A stretch of DNA of 14,792 bases from an uncultured Collinsella sp. (GCA_900554465.1 USHF01000016.1:1-14792); one strand, 5' to 3'; counted from the first letter of the stretch, positions 6,723 to 14,746 are shown. A program made the numbers and translations. The notes: generated by a model not told the origin, from the sequence alone.

Positions 6723-7315
6723 CCCGGAAAGCCTGTTTGGCGCGGGGCCTCGTAGAGGACGATGGCGGCGCTGTTAGAGAGGTTGAGAGCGCTGATGCGG
6801 TAGTCGTCCGGGTCGACGAAGTTGCCGCAGATATCCTGTCGAAGGATGGCTTCGTGGCTGTCCTCGGTATGCCCGAGCGACTCCTCGTGGGCCTCCCAGG
6901 CGTCGGCGTTTTCGAGCGAGTCGCAATCGCGCAACATGGGGATGCGCTCGCAGCGCTCGGGCGCCGCGGCAAGCAGTGGCTCGGGAATCCCCGAGCTCTC
7001 GCTGCCAAAGACCAAAAAGTCACCGTCGCGGTAGGTACTTTGCGCATAGGTGCGGCGCGCCTTTTTGGTCAGCAGATGCAGGCGTTCGTCGGCGGGGGAG
7101 AGGCCGTTGCGCGCAAGGAAATCCTCCCAGCCGGCATAGGTCGTCACGTCCAAATTTTGCCAGTAGCCCAGGCCGGCGCGACGCACCGTCTTGTCGTCGA
7201 GCGAAAACCCCAGCGGCTCCACCAGATGCAGGCGGGCGCCGGTAACCACGCAGGTGCGGCCGATATTGCCCGTATTGGCCGGAATCTCGGGCGCATACAG
7301 CACAATGTTGAACAT
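6716..7315 (-). CDS. trmL: tRNA (cytidine/uridine-34 2'-O)-methyltransferase, TrmL/SPOUT family
   Basis: A 199-residue SPOUT methyltransferase. Members use S-adenosylmethionine to methylate the ribose of the wobble base of tRNA-Leu. The opening NIVLYAPEIPANTGNIGR (3-20), LVEPLGFSLDDKTVRRAGLGYW (31-52), LVFGSESSGIPEPLL (101-115) and ALNLSNSAAIVLYEAPRQ (176-193) are the family blocks that build the trefoil knot and cofactor site. TrmL is usually near 155-160 residues. The excess here is an acidic insertion of about 45 residues (129-174) between IPM and LNLSN, which are normally almost adjacent. The C-terminus stops at GFPGM, the last codon and stop coming from the palindrome at 6690-6722. The start is ATG 7315, with AAGGAG four bases upstream. 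Confidence 0.88.
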   Translation of the reverse strand: MFNIVLYAPEIPANTGNIGRTCVVTGARLHLVEPLGFSLDDKTVRRAGLGYWQNLDVTTYAGWEDFLARNGLSPADERLHLLTKKARRTYAQSTYRDGDFLVFGSESSGIPEPLLAAAPERCERIPMLRDCDSLENADAWEAHEESLGHTEDSHEAILRQDICGNFVDPDDYRISALNLSNSAAIVLYEAPRQTGFPGM

Positions 7316-7336
7316 GAATCTCCTTGGCTCAGAACG

Positions 7337-7371
7337 AAAAACCACCACGAAGGGCACCTTCGTGGTGGTTT
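7337..7371 (-). terminator. Rho-independent terminator of the CobW-type gene
   Basis: Perfect 15-bp arms AAACCACCACGAAGG (7339-7353) and CCTTCGTGGTGGTTT (7357-7371), loop GCA. Read on the minus strand the stem runs into five T. It lies 40 bases past the stop at 7411 and 22 bases before the trmL-like start, so it separates the two minus-strand genes. The trmL promoter must then lie within or just after it, unless there is read-through. Confidence 0.85.
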
Positions 7372-7410
7372 GGCGGTTACGTAGGCGGAAAAATGCCCGC
7401 TTGGATAAAT

Positions 7411-8541
7411 CTAGGCGCGGTGCCAGTCGGTCAGGCAGGCATCGAGGGAGGCGATGAGCGCATCCTTGTCCATGTGACGGCCGATGATGCACAGGCTCGT
7501 CATGCGGTCGCCCGTCTCGTCGTCCCAAATCTGCATGATCTCGGGGTTCTCGTCGATGATCTTCTGCTTCTCGCCCTCGGGCGCGGAGTCAACGAACAGA
7601 CCGTTCTCCATCAGGCGCATTTGGTGGCCGGCCTGCTCGAACATGTAGCACATGTCCGGATCGCCGGTCTGCCACAGCGGACCCTTGACGCGGATGACCT
7701 CGTCGGGCCACTCCTGCTCAACAAAATCGGTGAACTTCTGCAGGTCAAACGGCTTGCGGCGCGAGTACACAAAGGTCTCGATGTCGTACTCGAGCACCTC
7801 GGGGTCGTCGTGCTCCTCGGGATGCTCCATGGCCTCGATCCAGGCGGCGGAGTTGTAGGCGCGCATAAAGTCGAAGCGGTCGGTGTCGAGCAGCTCCTCC
7901 ATGGGGACCTCGCCGTTTTGGGCCTCGACAATCACGGCGTCCTTCTGCAGGCTGCGCACGATAGCCTTGAGCTCGGCGATCTGCTCAGGGCTCACGGTAT
8001 CGGTCTTGTTGAGGATCAGCGTGGAGCAGAACTCGATCTGCTGGATGAGCAGGCTCTCGATGTCGTCCTCGTCGATATCCTCGGCCAACAGGTCGCGGCC
8101 GCCGTTGAACTCGTCGTACATGCGGGCGCAATCGACCACAGCCACGATGTTGTCGAGTGCAAGCTTGGGCTGGCCGCCCACCTTGGCCTCGTCGCAGAAG
8201 CTCGAGATGGTGTAGGCGATGGGGATAGGCTCGCAGATACCCGAGGCCTCGATGATGATGTAGTCGAACTTGCCCGAATCGGCGATGCCCTGCAGCTGGT
8301 TGGCAAGGTCGTCCGAAAGCGTGCAGCAGATGCAGCCGTTGGTGAGCGGGATGAGGTCGTCGGTCTCGGAAAGGCCGCCGTCGGCGATGAGGCTGGCGTC
8401 GACGTTGATCTCGCCGATATCGTTGACGATCACGGCGGCGCGGATGCCGCCGTCGTTAGCGAGGATGTGGTTGAGCAGTGTGGTCTTGCCGGCACCGAGG
8501 TATCCGGTAAGCATGATGATCTTCACGGGTTTGTTGGGCAT
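7411..8541 (-). CDS. COG0523 / CobW-family metallochaperone GTPase
   Basis: A 376-residue G3E GTPase. Walker A is GYLGAGKT (13-20). The metal-binding CxCC is C70-I-C72-C73. IEASGICEPIP (98-108) is the typical ExSG..EP block. NKTD is at 178-181. A CobW C-terminal domain follows (FVYSRRKPFDLQKF, then RVKGPLWQTGDPD). Family members deliver zinc or another metal to client enzymes, using GTP hydrolysis, in the cytosol. The protein lacks the histidine-rich stretch seen in some zinc members and is rich in Asp/Glu, so the metal cannot be assigned. The start is ATG 8541: AGGAGG lies five bases before it, whereas the upstream ATG at 8562 has no site and would code across the ribosome site. The gene is 86 bases after the ArsC-like gene; it may have its own promoter, but I saw no convincing one. 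Confidence 0.88.
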   Translation of the reverse strand: MPNKPVKIIMLTGYLGAGKTTLLNHILANDGGIRAAVIVNDIGEINVDASLIADGGLSETDDLIPLTNGCICCTLSDDLANQLQGIADSGKFDYIIIEASGICEPIPIAYTISSFCDEAKVGGQPKLALDNIVAVVDCARMYDEFNGGRDLLAEDIDEDDIESLLIQQIEFCSTLILNKTDTVSPEQIAELKAIVRSLQKDAVIVEAQNGEVPMEELLDTDRFDFMRAYNSAAWIEAMEHPEEHDDPEVLEYDIETFVYSRRKPFDLQKFTDFVEQEWPDEVIRVKGPLWQTGDPDMCYMFEQAGHQMRLMENGLFVDSAPEGEKQKIIDENPEIMQIWDDETGDRMTSLCIIGRHMDKDALIASLDACLTDWHRA

Positions 8542-8627
8542 GTGCCCTCCTTTGTTAGACATGGCTTACAGTTGAATCTTATGCCAAACGCCTGCTCTTA
8601 TACCCACGCGCCGGCAAATAACACAGG

Positions 8628-8969
8628 CTACTCCCAGGCTCCCCATACATCGGGGCAATAACCGACGGTGGCCTTTTTGCCGTTGCGCACGATGGGCTCG
8701 GCTAGAACCTGCTGGTTCTCGAGCAACTTGTCGAAGCGCTGGCTAGGGGTGAGGTGCTGGATGAGCGCGAGCGTCTCCTCGTCCTTGGCCTTGGGGTTGA
8801 GCAGCTTGTCGATGCCGCCGACCGCCTGCATCACGCTCGTGAGCTCGCCTTTGCTCATCTCCTTTTCCTTAAGGTCGATAAACTGCACCTTGATGCGGCG
8901 CTCCTTAAAATAGCGCTGGGCCTTCTTGGTATCGAAGGACTTCTTGGTGCCAAAAATCTGGATATTCAT
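8628..8969 (-). CDS. ArsC/Spx-fold protein lacking the catalytic cysteine
   Basis: A 113-residue protein of the ArsC/Spx/YffB thioredoxin-like family, close to the usual 110-130. The opening IQIFGTKKSFDTKKAQRYF aligns with the family's active-site loop, for example IYGIPNCDTVKKA. The cysteine position holds serine (residue 11, codon TCC). The rest is typical: IKVQFIDLKEKEMSKGEL, AVGGIDKLLNPKAKD, AEPIVRNGKKATVGYCPDVW. The only cysteine is in GYCPDVW near the end. Arsenate reduction by the usual mechanism is therefore unlikely. It may be a redox-inactive partner, or the serine may reflect a strain variant or an assembly error. ATG 8969 is 11 bases after the FMN reductase stop, so the two are probably co-transcribed. 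Upstream GGCGGA is a modest ribosome site. Confidence 0.82.
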   Translation of the reverse strand: MNIQIFGTKKSFDTKKAQRYFKERRIKVQFIDLKEKEMSKGELTSVMQAVGGIDKLLNPKAKDEETLALIQHLTPSQRFDKLLENQQVLAEPIVRNGKKATVGYCPDVWGAWE

Positions 8970-8980
8970 GTTCCGCCGTT

Positions 8981-9604
8981 CTAACGAATGAAGTTGGTGC
9001 GCTCGCGATCGGCTTCGGGGGCTTCGATGCCGGCAGCCTGTCCTGCCTCGATACAATGCAGGAGCCAAGCCATGTTCTTGCCGATGTTGCGCATGGTGGC
9101 CAGGCCCTCGGCGTCCTGGGCGGCCTCGCCCGGCATGGCACCAAAGACGTTGTTCCAGTATGTGGAGGCCACCACGGGCATCTGGTTGATAGTGAAGTAT
9201 TTGTTGAGTACATCGAAGGTGGTCGACGTGCCGCCGCGACGGGCGACGGCGACCGCGGCACCCGGCTTGTGCACAAAGGCCTTGCTGCCAGCATAGAATG
9301 CGCGGTCGAGAGCCGAGAGGATGCGTCCGCTGGGATGCGCATAGTAGACGGGGGAGCCAAAGACAAAACCGTCTGCCTGCTCGGCGGCAGCGATGAGCTC
9401 GTTCACCACGTCGTCGTCAAAGGTGCAGCGACCGCCAAGCTTGCCGCACTGACCGCAGCCGATGCAGTCGCGGATGGGCTTGGCGCCCAGTTGGAATACC
9501 TCGCTGTCGATGCCCTCGGCTTTAAGTTGCTCGGCGACTTCGGCGAGCGCGCGAGCGGTGTTGCCGTTTGCCTTGGGGCTGCCATTGACCAAAAGAACCT
9601 TCAT
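8981..9604 (-). CDS. NADPH-dependent FMN reductase / flavodoxin-family protein
   Basis: A 207-residue flavodoxin-fold protein. VNGSPKANGNTARAL (6-20) is the FMN phosphate loop, and FGSPVYYAHPSG is the second flavin contact. Between them C47xxC50xxC53 and C60 (CIGCGQC, then GGRC) form the cysteine cluster common in iron-sulfur flavoproteins and related NAD(P)H reductases. It probably transfers electrons between NAD(P)H and a small acceptor in the cytosol; the acceptor is unknown. Start ATG 9604 is preceded by a GTG at 9607; GGGAG suits the ATG. It is the first gene of a likely operon with the ArsC-like gene. A GATAAT box at 9647-9642 could be its -10, but I see no good -35. Confidence 0.85.
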   Translation of the reverse strand: MKVLLVNGSPKANGNTARALAEVAEQLKAEGIDSEVFQLGAKPIRDCIGCGQCGKLGGRCTFDDDVVNELIAAAEQADGFVFGSPVYYAHPSGRILSALDRAFYAGSKAFVHKPGAAVAVARRGGTSTTFDVLNKYFTINQMPVVASTYWNNVFGAMPGEAAQDAEGLATMRNIGKNMAWLLHCIEAGQAAGIEAPEADRERTNFIR

Positions 9605-9679
9605 CACAAACTCCCTCTGCTGTTGGTGACTTCTGCAGAGGATTATCGCACGATGGGGGGAGGCGGTGCGGGCGTGGTG

Positions 9680-11210
9680 CTAATCCAGTTTGGTACCTGG
9701 CACCTGCACGGCTTTCCCGAGCAACACTTTGAGCTCGTTCAAAATGGAAACGGGCTGTCGGTCGACGGTATCCAGATGAAGCGTGGCCACGCGAAGGGGC
9801 GGCTGATATTCAAACGAGCCAAAGAGCACGGGAGAGCCCAGGAACCGCTCGATTTCCTTTGCGATCGCGTCGGTCTCTTCGGGATCGAATTCGTCGAAAA
9901 GCGCCACGAACATCGGTCCGGTCGAGCGGAACAGACGACCCTTGCCGCGCGAACAATCCATGAGGCAGGCGGCGCTCTCCGCCAAAACGCGGTCGCCTGC
10001 ATCAAAGCCAAAGCGGGCATTGACCTGAGCGATATCGTCGATTTTAATGGCGACCAAGCCCGCCTTGCGCGCGACGCGACGCATTTCGCCAATGGCGTTG
10101 ACCAGGGCGTGGATGTCGCCCAGGCCGGTCACGGAATCGGTCGTATCTGCCAAGCTGCGGTTGATAATCATGCCCACGTACATGTTGGGCTCGGTATCGG
10201 TGCCGTCCAAGCGGTAGCCCGTGCAGTCGCAAAGCACGTATGCTTCGGTGGCATCCATCACGCGATACTGCATGTAGTGGAAGTGCCACGTACCGTTTAT
10301 CACCATGTCGAGCTCGGCGCGTACGTTGTCGCGGTCCTCGGGGTGAACGCGGGCAAGCCACAAGTCGAGTGAGTTGTAGGGATGCTGGGAGGGCAGGTCA
10401 AAATCGCGTACGGCATTAACCGACCATTGTGATTCGCCCGTATCGAGATTGAGGATAAACGGATAGCGCGTCTCGGAGCTCATAGAGATCGCTTGGAATA
10501 CGCGGTCGTTGCACGGAAGCTGCTCGGCAATTGGGTGTGGCGGCGCGTCATTGTCTTTCGGTTGCTGCACACGATGCATAAGCTTATAGCGATACATCTT
10601 GCGATCGGCATCCATCGTCATCTGGCGACGCGTGTCGCCGGCAAGTGGATTGACGCGCGAGCAGCCAAAGCTAAAGCTAGCGATCATGGGCGCCTTGCCA
10701 CCTGAGCTCGCCTCGATCAGCCCGGCACGTACCTGCTCCAAGCGCTGCTCGAGTTCGGCTTCATCTGTCGTGGGGGATACGAGTACAAATTCGTCTCCAC
10801 CAATGCGGAACAGCAGGTCATCGTGCTCCATGGTTTCGGTAAGCGCGCGGCAGATGCTCAGAATGTAGCGATTGCCCTCGGCGTGGCCAAATATATCGTT
10901 GCAGTGCTTGAGATGGTCGATGTCAATATAGGCGCAGGTGAAGGGGGTCGCCTTTGCGCCAGAGCTGCTCGACGTGACGGTCGAGTCCGCCACGGTTGTC
11001 CAAGTTGGTGAGCGGATCGATATAGGCGTTGCACTCAAGCAGCTGGCGCTCTTGTTGCAGGATGGCATGCGTCTTTTGCAGTTGCTCACCAACGGCGCGT
11101 AGCTCAGCAGGCAGCACGGAAACATCGAGTTCGGCGGTCGAGACACCATTCGCAAGTCGCTGAAGATAGGCAATAATCGATTGCTCGCCCAAGCGATATG
11201 ACTCGTTCAT
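9680..11210 (-). pseudogene. GGDEF-PAS-degenerate GGDEF diguanylate cyclase, broken by one extra base
   Basis: Frame one runs from ATG 11210 (AAGGAGG nine bases upstream) to a stop at 10925-10923; frame two carries the rest to the stop at 9680. They join without loss if one base is removed from the G run at 10943-10947: WRKGDP is then followed by FTCAYIDID, exactly as the family and the neighbouring paralogue require. The joined product would be 509 residues. It has a short coiled N-terminus (QLQKTHAILQQERQLLE), a GGDEF domain with intact RIGGDEF (GGDEF 137-141), a PAS-like domain (about 215-325, WLARVHPEDRDNVR), and a second GGDEF-like domain whose motif is lost (FRSTGPMFVAL). There is no membrane segment and no RxxD inhibitory site. 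If intact it would make c-di-GMP. The shift may be a sequencing error, true decay or slippage. Confidence 0.8.
9692..9704. repeat. Short palindrome in the 3' end of the GGDEF gene
   Basis: GGTACC (9692-9697), T, GGCACC (9699-9704) forms a six-pair stem with one G-U pair. It encodes the last residues (QVPGT) of the GGDEF protein, ten bases before its stop. It could be a worn copy of a GGTGCC-type palindromic repeat. It is short, so chance is possible. Confidence 0.3.
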
Positions 11211-11248
11211 GATGAATAACCTCCTTGGGCAGAACAACGGTTTGTATC

Positions 11249-11279
11249 ATATCCCCAATTCGGTTTGAATTGGGGATAT
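11249..11279. promoter_or_regulatory. 13-bp perfect inverted repeat upstream of the GGDEF gene
   Basis: ATATCCCCAATTC (11249-11261) and GAATTGGGGATAT (11267-11279) with loop GGTTT. On the minus strand the repeat runs into TATGATACAAA, and TATGAT (five of six to the -10 consensus) overlaps its downstream edge about 35 bases before the start at 11210. An operator over the promoter is one reading. A 3' hairpin for the gene ending at 11338 is another, but no T-run follows on that strand. Confidence 0.55.
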
Positions 11280-11291
11280 AAGTTAGCTAAT

Positions 11292-11307
11292 GGAGACAAA
11301 TGTCCCC
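11292..11307. repeat. 16-base near-palindrome between the two c-di-GMP genes
   Basis: GGAGACA (11292-11298), AA, TGTCCCC (11301-11307). On the minus strand all seven pairs form, counting one G-U. It sits about 30 bases downstream of the GGDEF-EAL stop at 11338. It shares a GGGACA core with the palindromes at 2962 and 6690 and may be a related short repeat or a weak 3' hairpin. Confidence 0.35.
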
Positions 11308-11337
11308 TTCGGCGGTGGTGTTTTGCGCGCGAGCGTA

Positions 11338-14055
11338 TCAGTTGTTTTTGCCACCATCGAGCAATGCCTCAAAATCATTCGCCGGCATGGGGCGGTAGTA
11401 GAGGAAGCCCTGAGCGTAGCGGGCGCCCATGTGGCGTAGTATGTTTGCCTGCTCATTTGTCTCGACGCCTTCGATTACAATGGGCAGATGGAGCGACTGC
11501 GCCATCTCGAGCATCGATGACACGATCTGCGCGCTGCGGCCTTGATCGCGGTCGGTGGGCACAAAGGTGCGGTCGAGCTTGATGACGTCGACGTTGACGT
11601 TCTTGAGCATCGCGAGCGTGGACTGACCGGTGCCAAAATCGTCCATATAGGTCGAGAAGCCGCGGGTGTGCAAGTCGGCTGTCAGTTTGTCCACGGCTTC
11701 GGACTCTCCCGTATAAGCCGTCTCGGTGATCTCGATGCGCATGAGCTCGGGCGGCAGGTTGTATTGGGCGGCAAGCGCCCCCATATGCTCGGCAACGTCG
11801 CAGGCAAGAATGTCCACGCGCGACACATTAAGCGAGACCGGAACCACGCGAAGTCCTCGATCGATGCGCCCGCGCAGCCACGAGGCGACACCCTGCCAAA
11901 TGTACTTGTCGAGCGTCACCACAAAGCCGCTTTCCTCGAGTGCGGGGATAAACGTTGCGGGCGAAATGAGAGAGCCGTCCTTGTCAATCCAGCGGGTGAG
12001 TGCTTCGGCGCCAATGATCTCGCCGGTTTCCATATCAACCTGGGGCTGCAGGTAGTAGGTGATGTGGTCGTTTGAGAGCGCATACTGGAACTCGGTGAGG
12101 GTGCGGTGAAACGCCACCTCGCGCTTGTATTCCTCGGGGCGAAAGACGGCGATGCGATCCTTAAAATCGTTTTTGGCGCGCCGATTGGTAAACATGGCCT
12201 TGGCCTGCGCGTCGATGGTGATTTCCTCGTTGGGGTCGATGGGGCAAACGCCCATGGACGGCCAGAAACCCACGCCGTCATCATGCTTGGCCACGGCGGC
12301 GCGAACGCGGTTATAGATTTGATGGACGGTGTTGTGCTCAAAGGGGATGAGAATGCAAAAGTCGTCTTGGCCCCAGTATCCTGCGACGCCCATCTCGGCA
12401 TTCTCGATGTCTTTGAGGACCGTGCCCACATCGGCGAGCACGCGGTCGCCCTCGGCCTGTCCGTGCCATTCGTTGAACAGTCGCATATGACCCATGTCGA
12501 CGGTGGCGATACACCAAGCGGCGTCGCGCCTTGTCTTAAGAAATGCGTTGGCACGCCGCATAAACTCGCTGGGTCGATAGAGGCCCGTGAGCGTATCGAT
12601 GCGTTCGGCGACGGCGCTTTTACGCTCAATCTCGGGTATGGGGAGGCTGTCGTTGGGTGCAAGCCCGCCGGCGGCGCGAAGACGACGGTCGAGTTCGCCT
12701 AAAACAGCGGTCGCTTGATTGATTAAGCGCTCGTAAAAGGCCGGGACGACAAGACAGACGGGGGTAATGGTGTCGTTCGCGATTCGAACAGGAGCGAAAA
12801 CGGCCTCTTTAAGATGATGGGTCAGTTGCTCGAATGCCTCGTGGTCCAGATCGTTGCTGAGCACGACGAACTGGGCGTTTCGCGAGCGGAAGACGCGACT
12901 TCTGCCGCGGGTGATCGATAGCATGCGGCCTGCGTATTCGGCGAGCATGTTGTCGACAGCCTCGGCCCCGTAGAGCTCGTTGAACTTTGCCGTGCCACAA
13001 ACGCGGACCGCTATAAGCCCCGTCTCGCAACGGTCGCGACGGCAGGCATCGATAGCGTTGATCAGCATACGCTGCGTTCCGAGGCCCGTGGCGGCGTCGA
13101 CGGTCTCGGCGAGTGAGTGGTTAACAAGTTCGCCGACATAGAGCGAGGGGGTATTTCCGTCGCCGTCGATGCGAAACCCGCGAGCGCGGCAGAGGACGTA
13201 GTCGCCCGCGGCATTGCGCATGCGGTACTGCATGACGCGGCGGTGTTTGGAGCCATTATAGATTTGGTCGATGTCGTTGATGTAGGCCTCAAGGTCATCG
13301 GGGTGGACGCGCGTTTTCCAGTAATCGTGGCAGTTGTCTACATGCTCAGAAGGAAGACCGAGATCGCGCAGGGCGCCTTGTGACCATAGGGTGCGATGTT
13401 TGTCCAAGTTCTCGATAAAGCAATAACGGCCTTCGTTGAGCATCGAAAAGGCGTCAAAAACGCGATCGCTTATTTCGAAGTCGTCGGTGTGGACTTGCGC
13501 GATATTGCGTCGATCAAGATGCATGGCATGGCGTAGCTTGTAGTCGTACATGCGATGGTCGGCATCGAGTGTCATGCGATTGGAGACTTCACCCAGGGCG
13601 GGGTCGGCGTGCGACACTCCGTAGCTAAACGAGTGAGGCATCTCGGAATCGTTGTTTTTGAGTAGGACCGTTCGGCAGTGTTCCAGGCGCTCGGCGAGGT
13701 CGTCCTCGGTCGCAATCGTAGACAGGATGGCAAACTCGTCGCCGCCTATGCGAAACGCCGCCTCGTCCACTTTCATATACAGCTTGAGATAGAGACTTAC
13801 CTGCAAGATATAGCGGTTGCCCTCGTCATGTCCAAAGATGTCGTTGCAGTGCTTAAGGTTATCGATGTCGATAAACGCCATGGTGACGGGCAGTTCCTGC
13901 CCCCAGAGTTCCTCTAGGGAACGGGCAAAGCCGCCGCGGTTGCCAAGCCCGGTGAGCTGGTTGGTAAAGGCCGTCCTAATCAGATCATCCTGGCGCTCGA
14001 GAAGGTCGCGGACGGTCTTTTCGAGCGTTTCGGTGTAATTGCTGGCGGTGTCCAT
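11338..14055 (-). CDS. Multi-domain c-di-GMP protein: GGDEF, PAS-like, two degenerate GGDEF, EAL
   Basis: A 905-residue soluble protein without signal peptide or membrane segment. Domains: GGDEF with intact FRIGGDEF (101-107; motif 104-108), preceded by FIDIDNLKHCNDIFGHDEGN; PAS-like (about 200-315, WKTRVHPDDLEAY); GGDEF-like with lost motif (RSRNAQF, 390-396); GGDEF-like with GQDDF (562-566) after DTLTGLYRPSEF; EAL domain from about 650. EAL residues look complete: EAL 684-686, N743, E775, DD 805-806 in MDDFGTGQSTL, K826, E862 and Q882 in AQGFLYYRP. It could therefore synthesise and hydrolyse c-di-GMP, with the PAS-like and degenerate domains as likely sensors. The first 470 residues parallel the GGDEF protein downstream, suggesting duplication. 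ATG 14055 lacks a clear ribosome site; it fits the paralogue layout, and the upstream in-frame extension looks non-coding. Confidence 0.88.
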   Translation of the reverse strand: MDTASNYTETLEKTVRDLLERQDDLIRTAFTNQLTGLGNRGGFARSLEELWGQELPVTMAFIDIDNLKHCNDIFGHDEGNRYILQVSLYLKLYMKVDEAAFRIGGDEFAILSTIATEDDLAERLEHCRTVLLKNNDSEMPHSFSYGVSHADPALGEVSNRMTLDADHRMYDYKLRHAMHLDRRNIAQVHTDDFEISDRVFDAFSMLNEGRYCFIENLDKHRTLWSQGALRDLGLPSEHVDNCHDYWKTRVHPDDLEAYINDIDQIYNGSKHRRVMQYRMRNAAGDYVLCRARGFRIDGDGNTPSLYVGELVNHSLAETVDAATGLGTQRMLINAIDACRRDRCETGLIAVRVCGTAKFNELYGAEAVDNMLAEYAGRMLSITRGRSRVFRSRNAQFVVLSNDLDHEAFEQLTHHLKEAVFAPVRIANDTITPVCLVVPAFYERLINQATAVLGELDRRLRAAGGLAPNDSLPIPEIERKSAVAERIDTLTGLYRPSEFMRRANAFLKTRRDAAWCIATVDMGHMRLFNEWHGQAEGDRVLADVGTVLKDIENAEMGVAGYWGQDDFCILIPFEHNTVHQIYNRVRAAVAKHDDGVGFWPSMGVCPIDPNEEITIDAQAKAMFTNRRAKNDFKDRIAVFRPEEYKREVAFHRTLTEFQYALSNDHITYYLQPQVDMETGEIIGAEALTRWIDKDGSLISPATFIPALEESGFVVTLDKYIWQGVASWLRGRIDRGLRVVPVSLNVSRVDILACDVAEHMGALAAQYNLPPELMRIEITETAYTGESEAVDKLTADLHTRGFSTYMDDFGTGQSTLAMLKNVNVDVIKLDRTFVPTDRDQGRSAQIVSSMLEMAQSLHLPIVIEGVETNEQANILRHMGARYAQGFLYYRPMPANDFEALLDGGKNN

Positions 14056-14374
14056 GTTGTAAGCGGCTTTCTGAGGTCGGGGCGGATGGCGTCGGGCGAG
14101 CTCGTAGTGTACACGCGTCGTTGCTCGGCGCCTTGCGTGTATCCAGGCCCCCGCCTTGCTGCGTTGTTGAGTTACTTTGCCGGCTAATGTTCGCTGTTGA
14201 TAACAGCTGAGTAGTATAGACAACAGTGCACAATTATATATAGGCGCACATGCTGTGGGCGGCTATTATTCGCCAAACGGCAACGCCTGGGTGCGCATGA
14301 AAAATGCGACTGAGTCGATATATGTTGACGGGTATACTTGTCCCGTTTTAAAACGCAGGAACGGAGATGGTCAC
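14056..14374. other. Intergenic region between divergent GGDEF-EAL and patatin genes
   Basis: About 320 bases with no supported gene; frames here are short and lack ribosome sites. Toward the minus-strand gene there are AT-rich boxes TATAAT (14238-14233) and TATACT (14218-14213), either of which could be a -10, but no matching -35. GCTGTT-GAT-AACAGC (14193-14207) is a perfect six-base dyad just downstream of them and could bind a regulator. The minus-strand leader would then be about 150 bases long. Confidence 0.4.
14325..14352 (+). promoter_or_regulatory. Possible promoter of the patatin-like gene
   Basis: TTGACG (14325-14330; five of six to the -35 consensus) and TTTAAA (14347-14352; four of six to -10), 16 bases apart, end 22 bases before the ATG at 14375. 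ACGGG (14328-14332) and CCCGT (14342-14346) form a small dyad between the boxes, a possible operator. TATACT inside the spacer is an alternative -10 with no good -35. Confidence 0.35.
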
Positions 14375-14746
14375 ATGGCACAGCCGGATACGACGCGCAC
14401 GGTGGGGCTTGCGCTCGAGGGAGGCGGCTACCGCGGTATGTATACGGCGGGCGTGCTCGACGTTTGGATGGAGCGCGGTTTGACCTGCGACCATATGGTG
14501 GGTGTCTCGGCGGGCGCGGCGTTTGGCTACAACTTTAAATCGCGCCAGATCGGCCGTGCCATTCGTTACAACAAGGCTTATTGCGCCGACAAGCGCTATG
14601 CGAGCGTGACCAGCTGGCTGCGAACCGGCGATATGTTCAATGCCGATTTTGCCTATCACGAGGTGCCTATCGAGCGCGATCCCATCGACTTGGAGGCGTA
14701 TCGCGCCTGCCCCATGCGATTTACGTGCGTGTGTACCGATATCGAG
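14375..14746 (+). CDS. Patatin-like phospholipase, N-terminal part only
   Basis: The first 124 residues of a patatin-family lipid acyl hydrolase of the bacterial YjjU-like kind. ALEGGGYRGMYTAGVLDV (13-30) holds the glycine-rich oxyanion loop (GGGYRG 16-21), and GVSAG (43-47) holds the nucleophile Ser45. Further family-like stretches are FKSRQIGRAIRYNK, TGDMFNADFAYHEVPI and TCVCTDIE. The Asp of the catalytic dyad would lie beyond the break. The start is ATG 14375, with GGAG eight bases upstream; a more 5' in-frame ATG at 14255 reads through the promoter region. Genomic sequence ends at 14746; the further residues LSLIHI before a stop are translated adapter. It is divergent from the GGDEF-EAL gene. 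Confidence 0.85.

Noticed and set aside
7324..8661. Plus-strand open frame of 445 codons
   Set aside because: It is the antisense shadow of the CobW-type gene. The minus strand carries the Walker A, CxCC and NKTD motifs plus a strong ribosome site and terminator.
9056..10372. Plus-strand open frame of 438 codons
   Set aside because: It spans two minus-strand genes and their intergenic gap, has no family motifs, and has no ribosome site.
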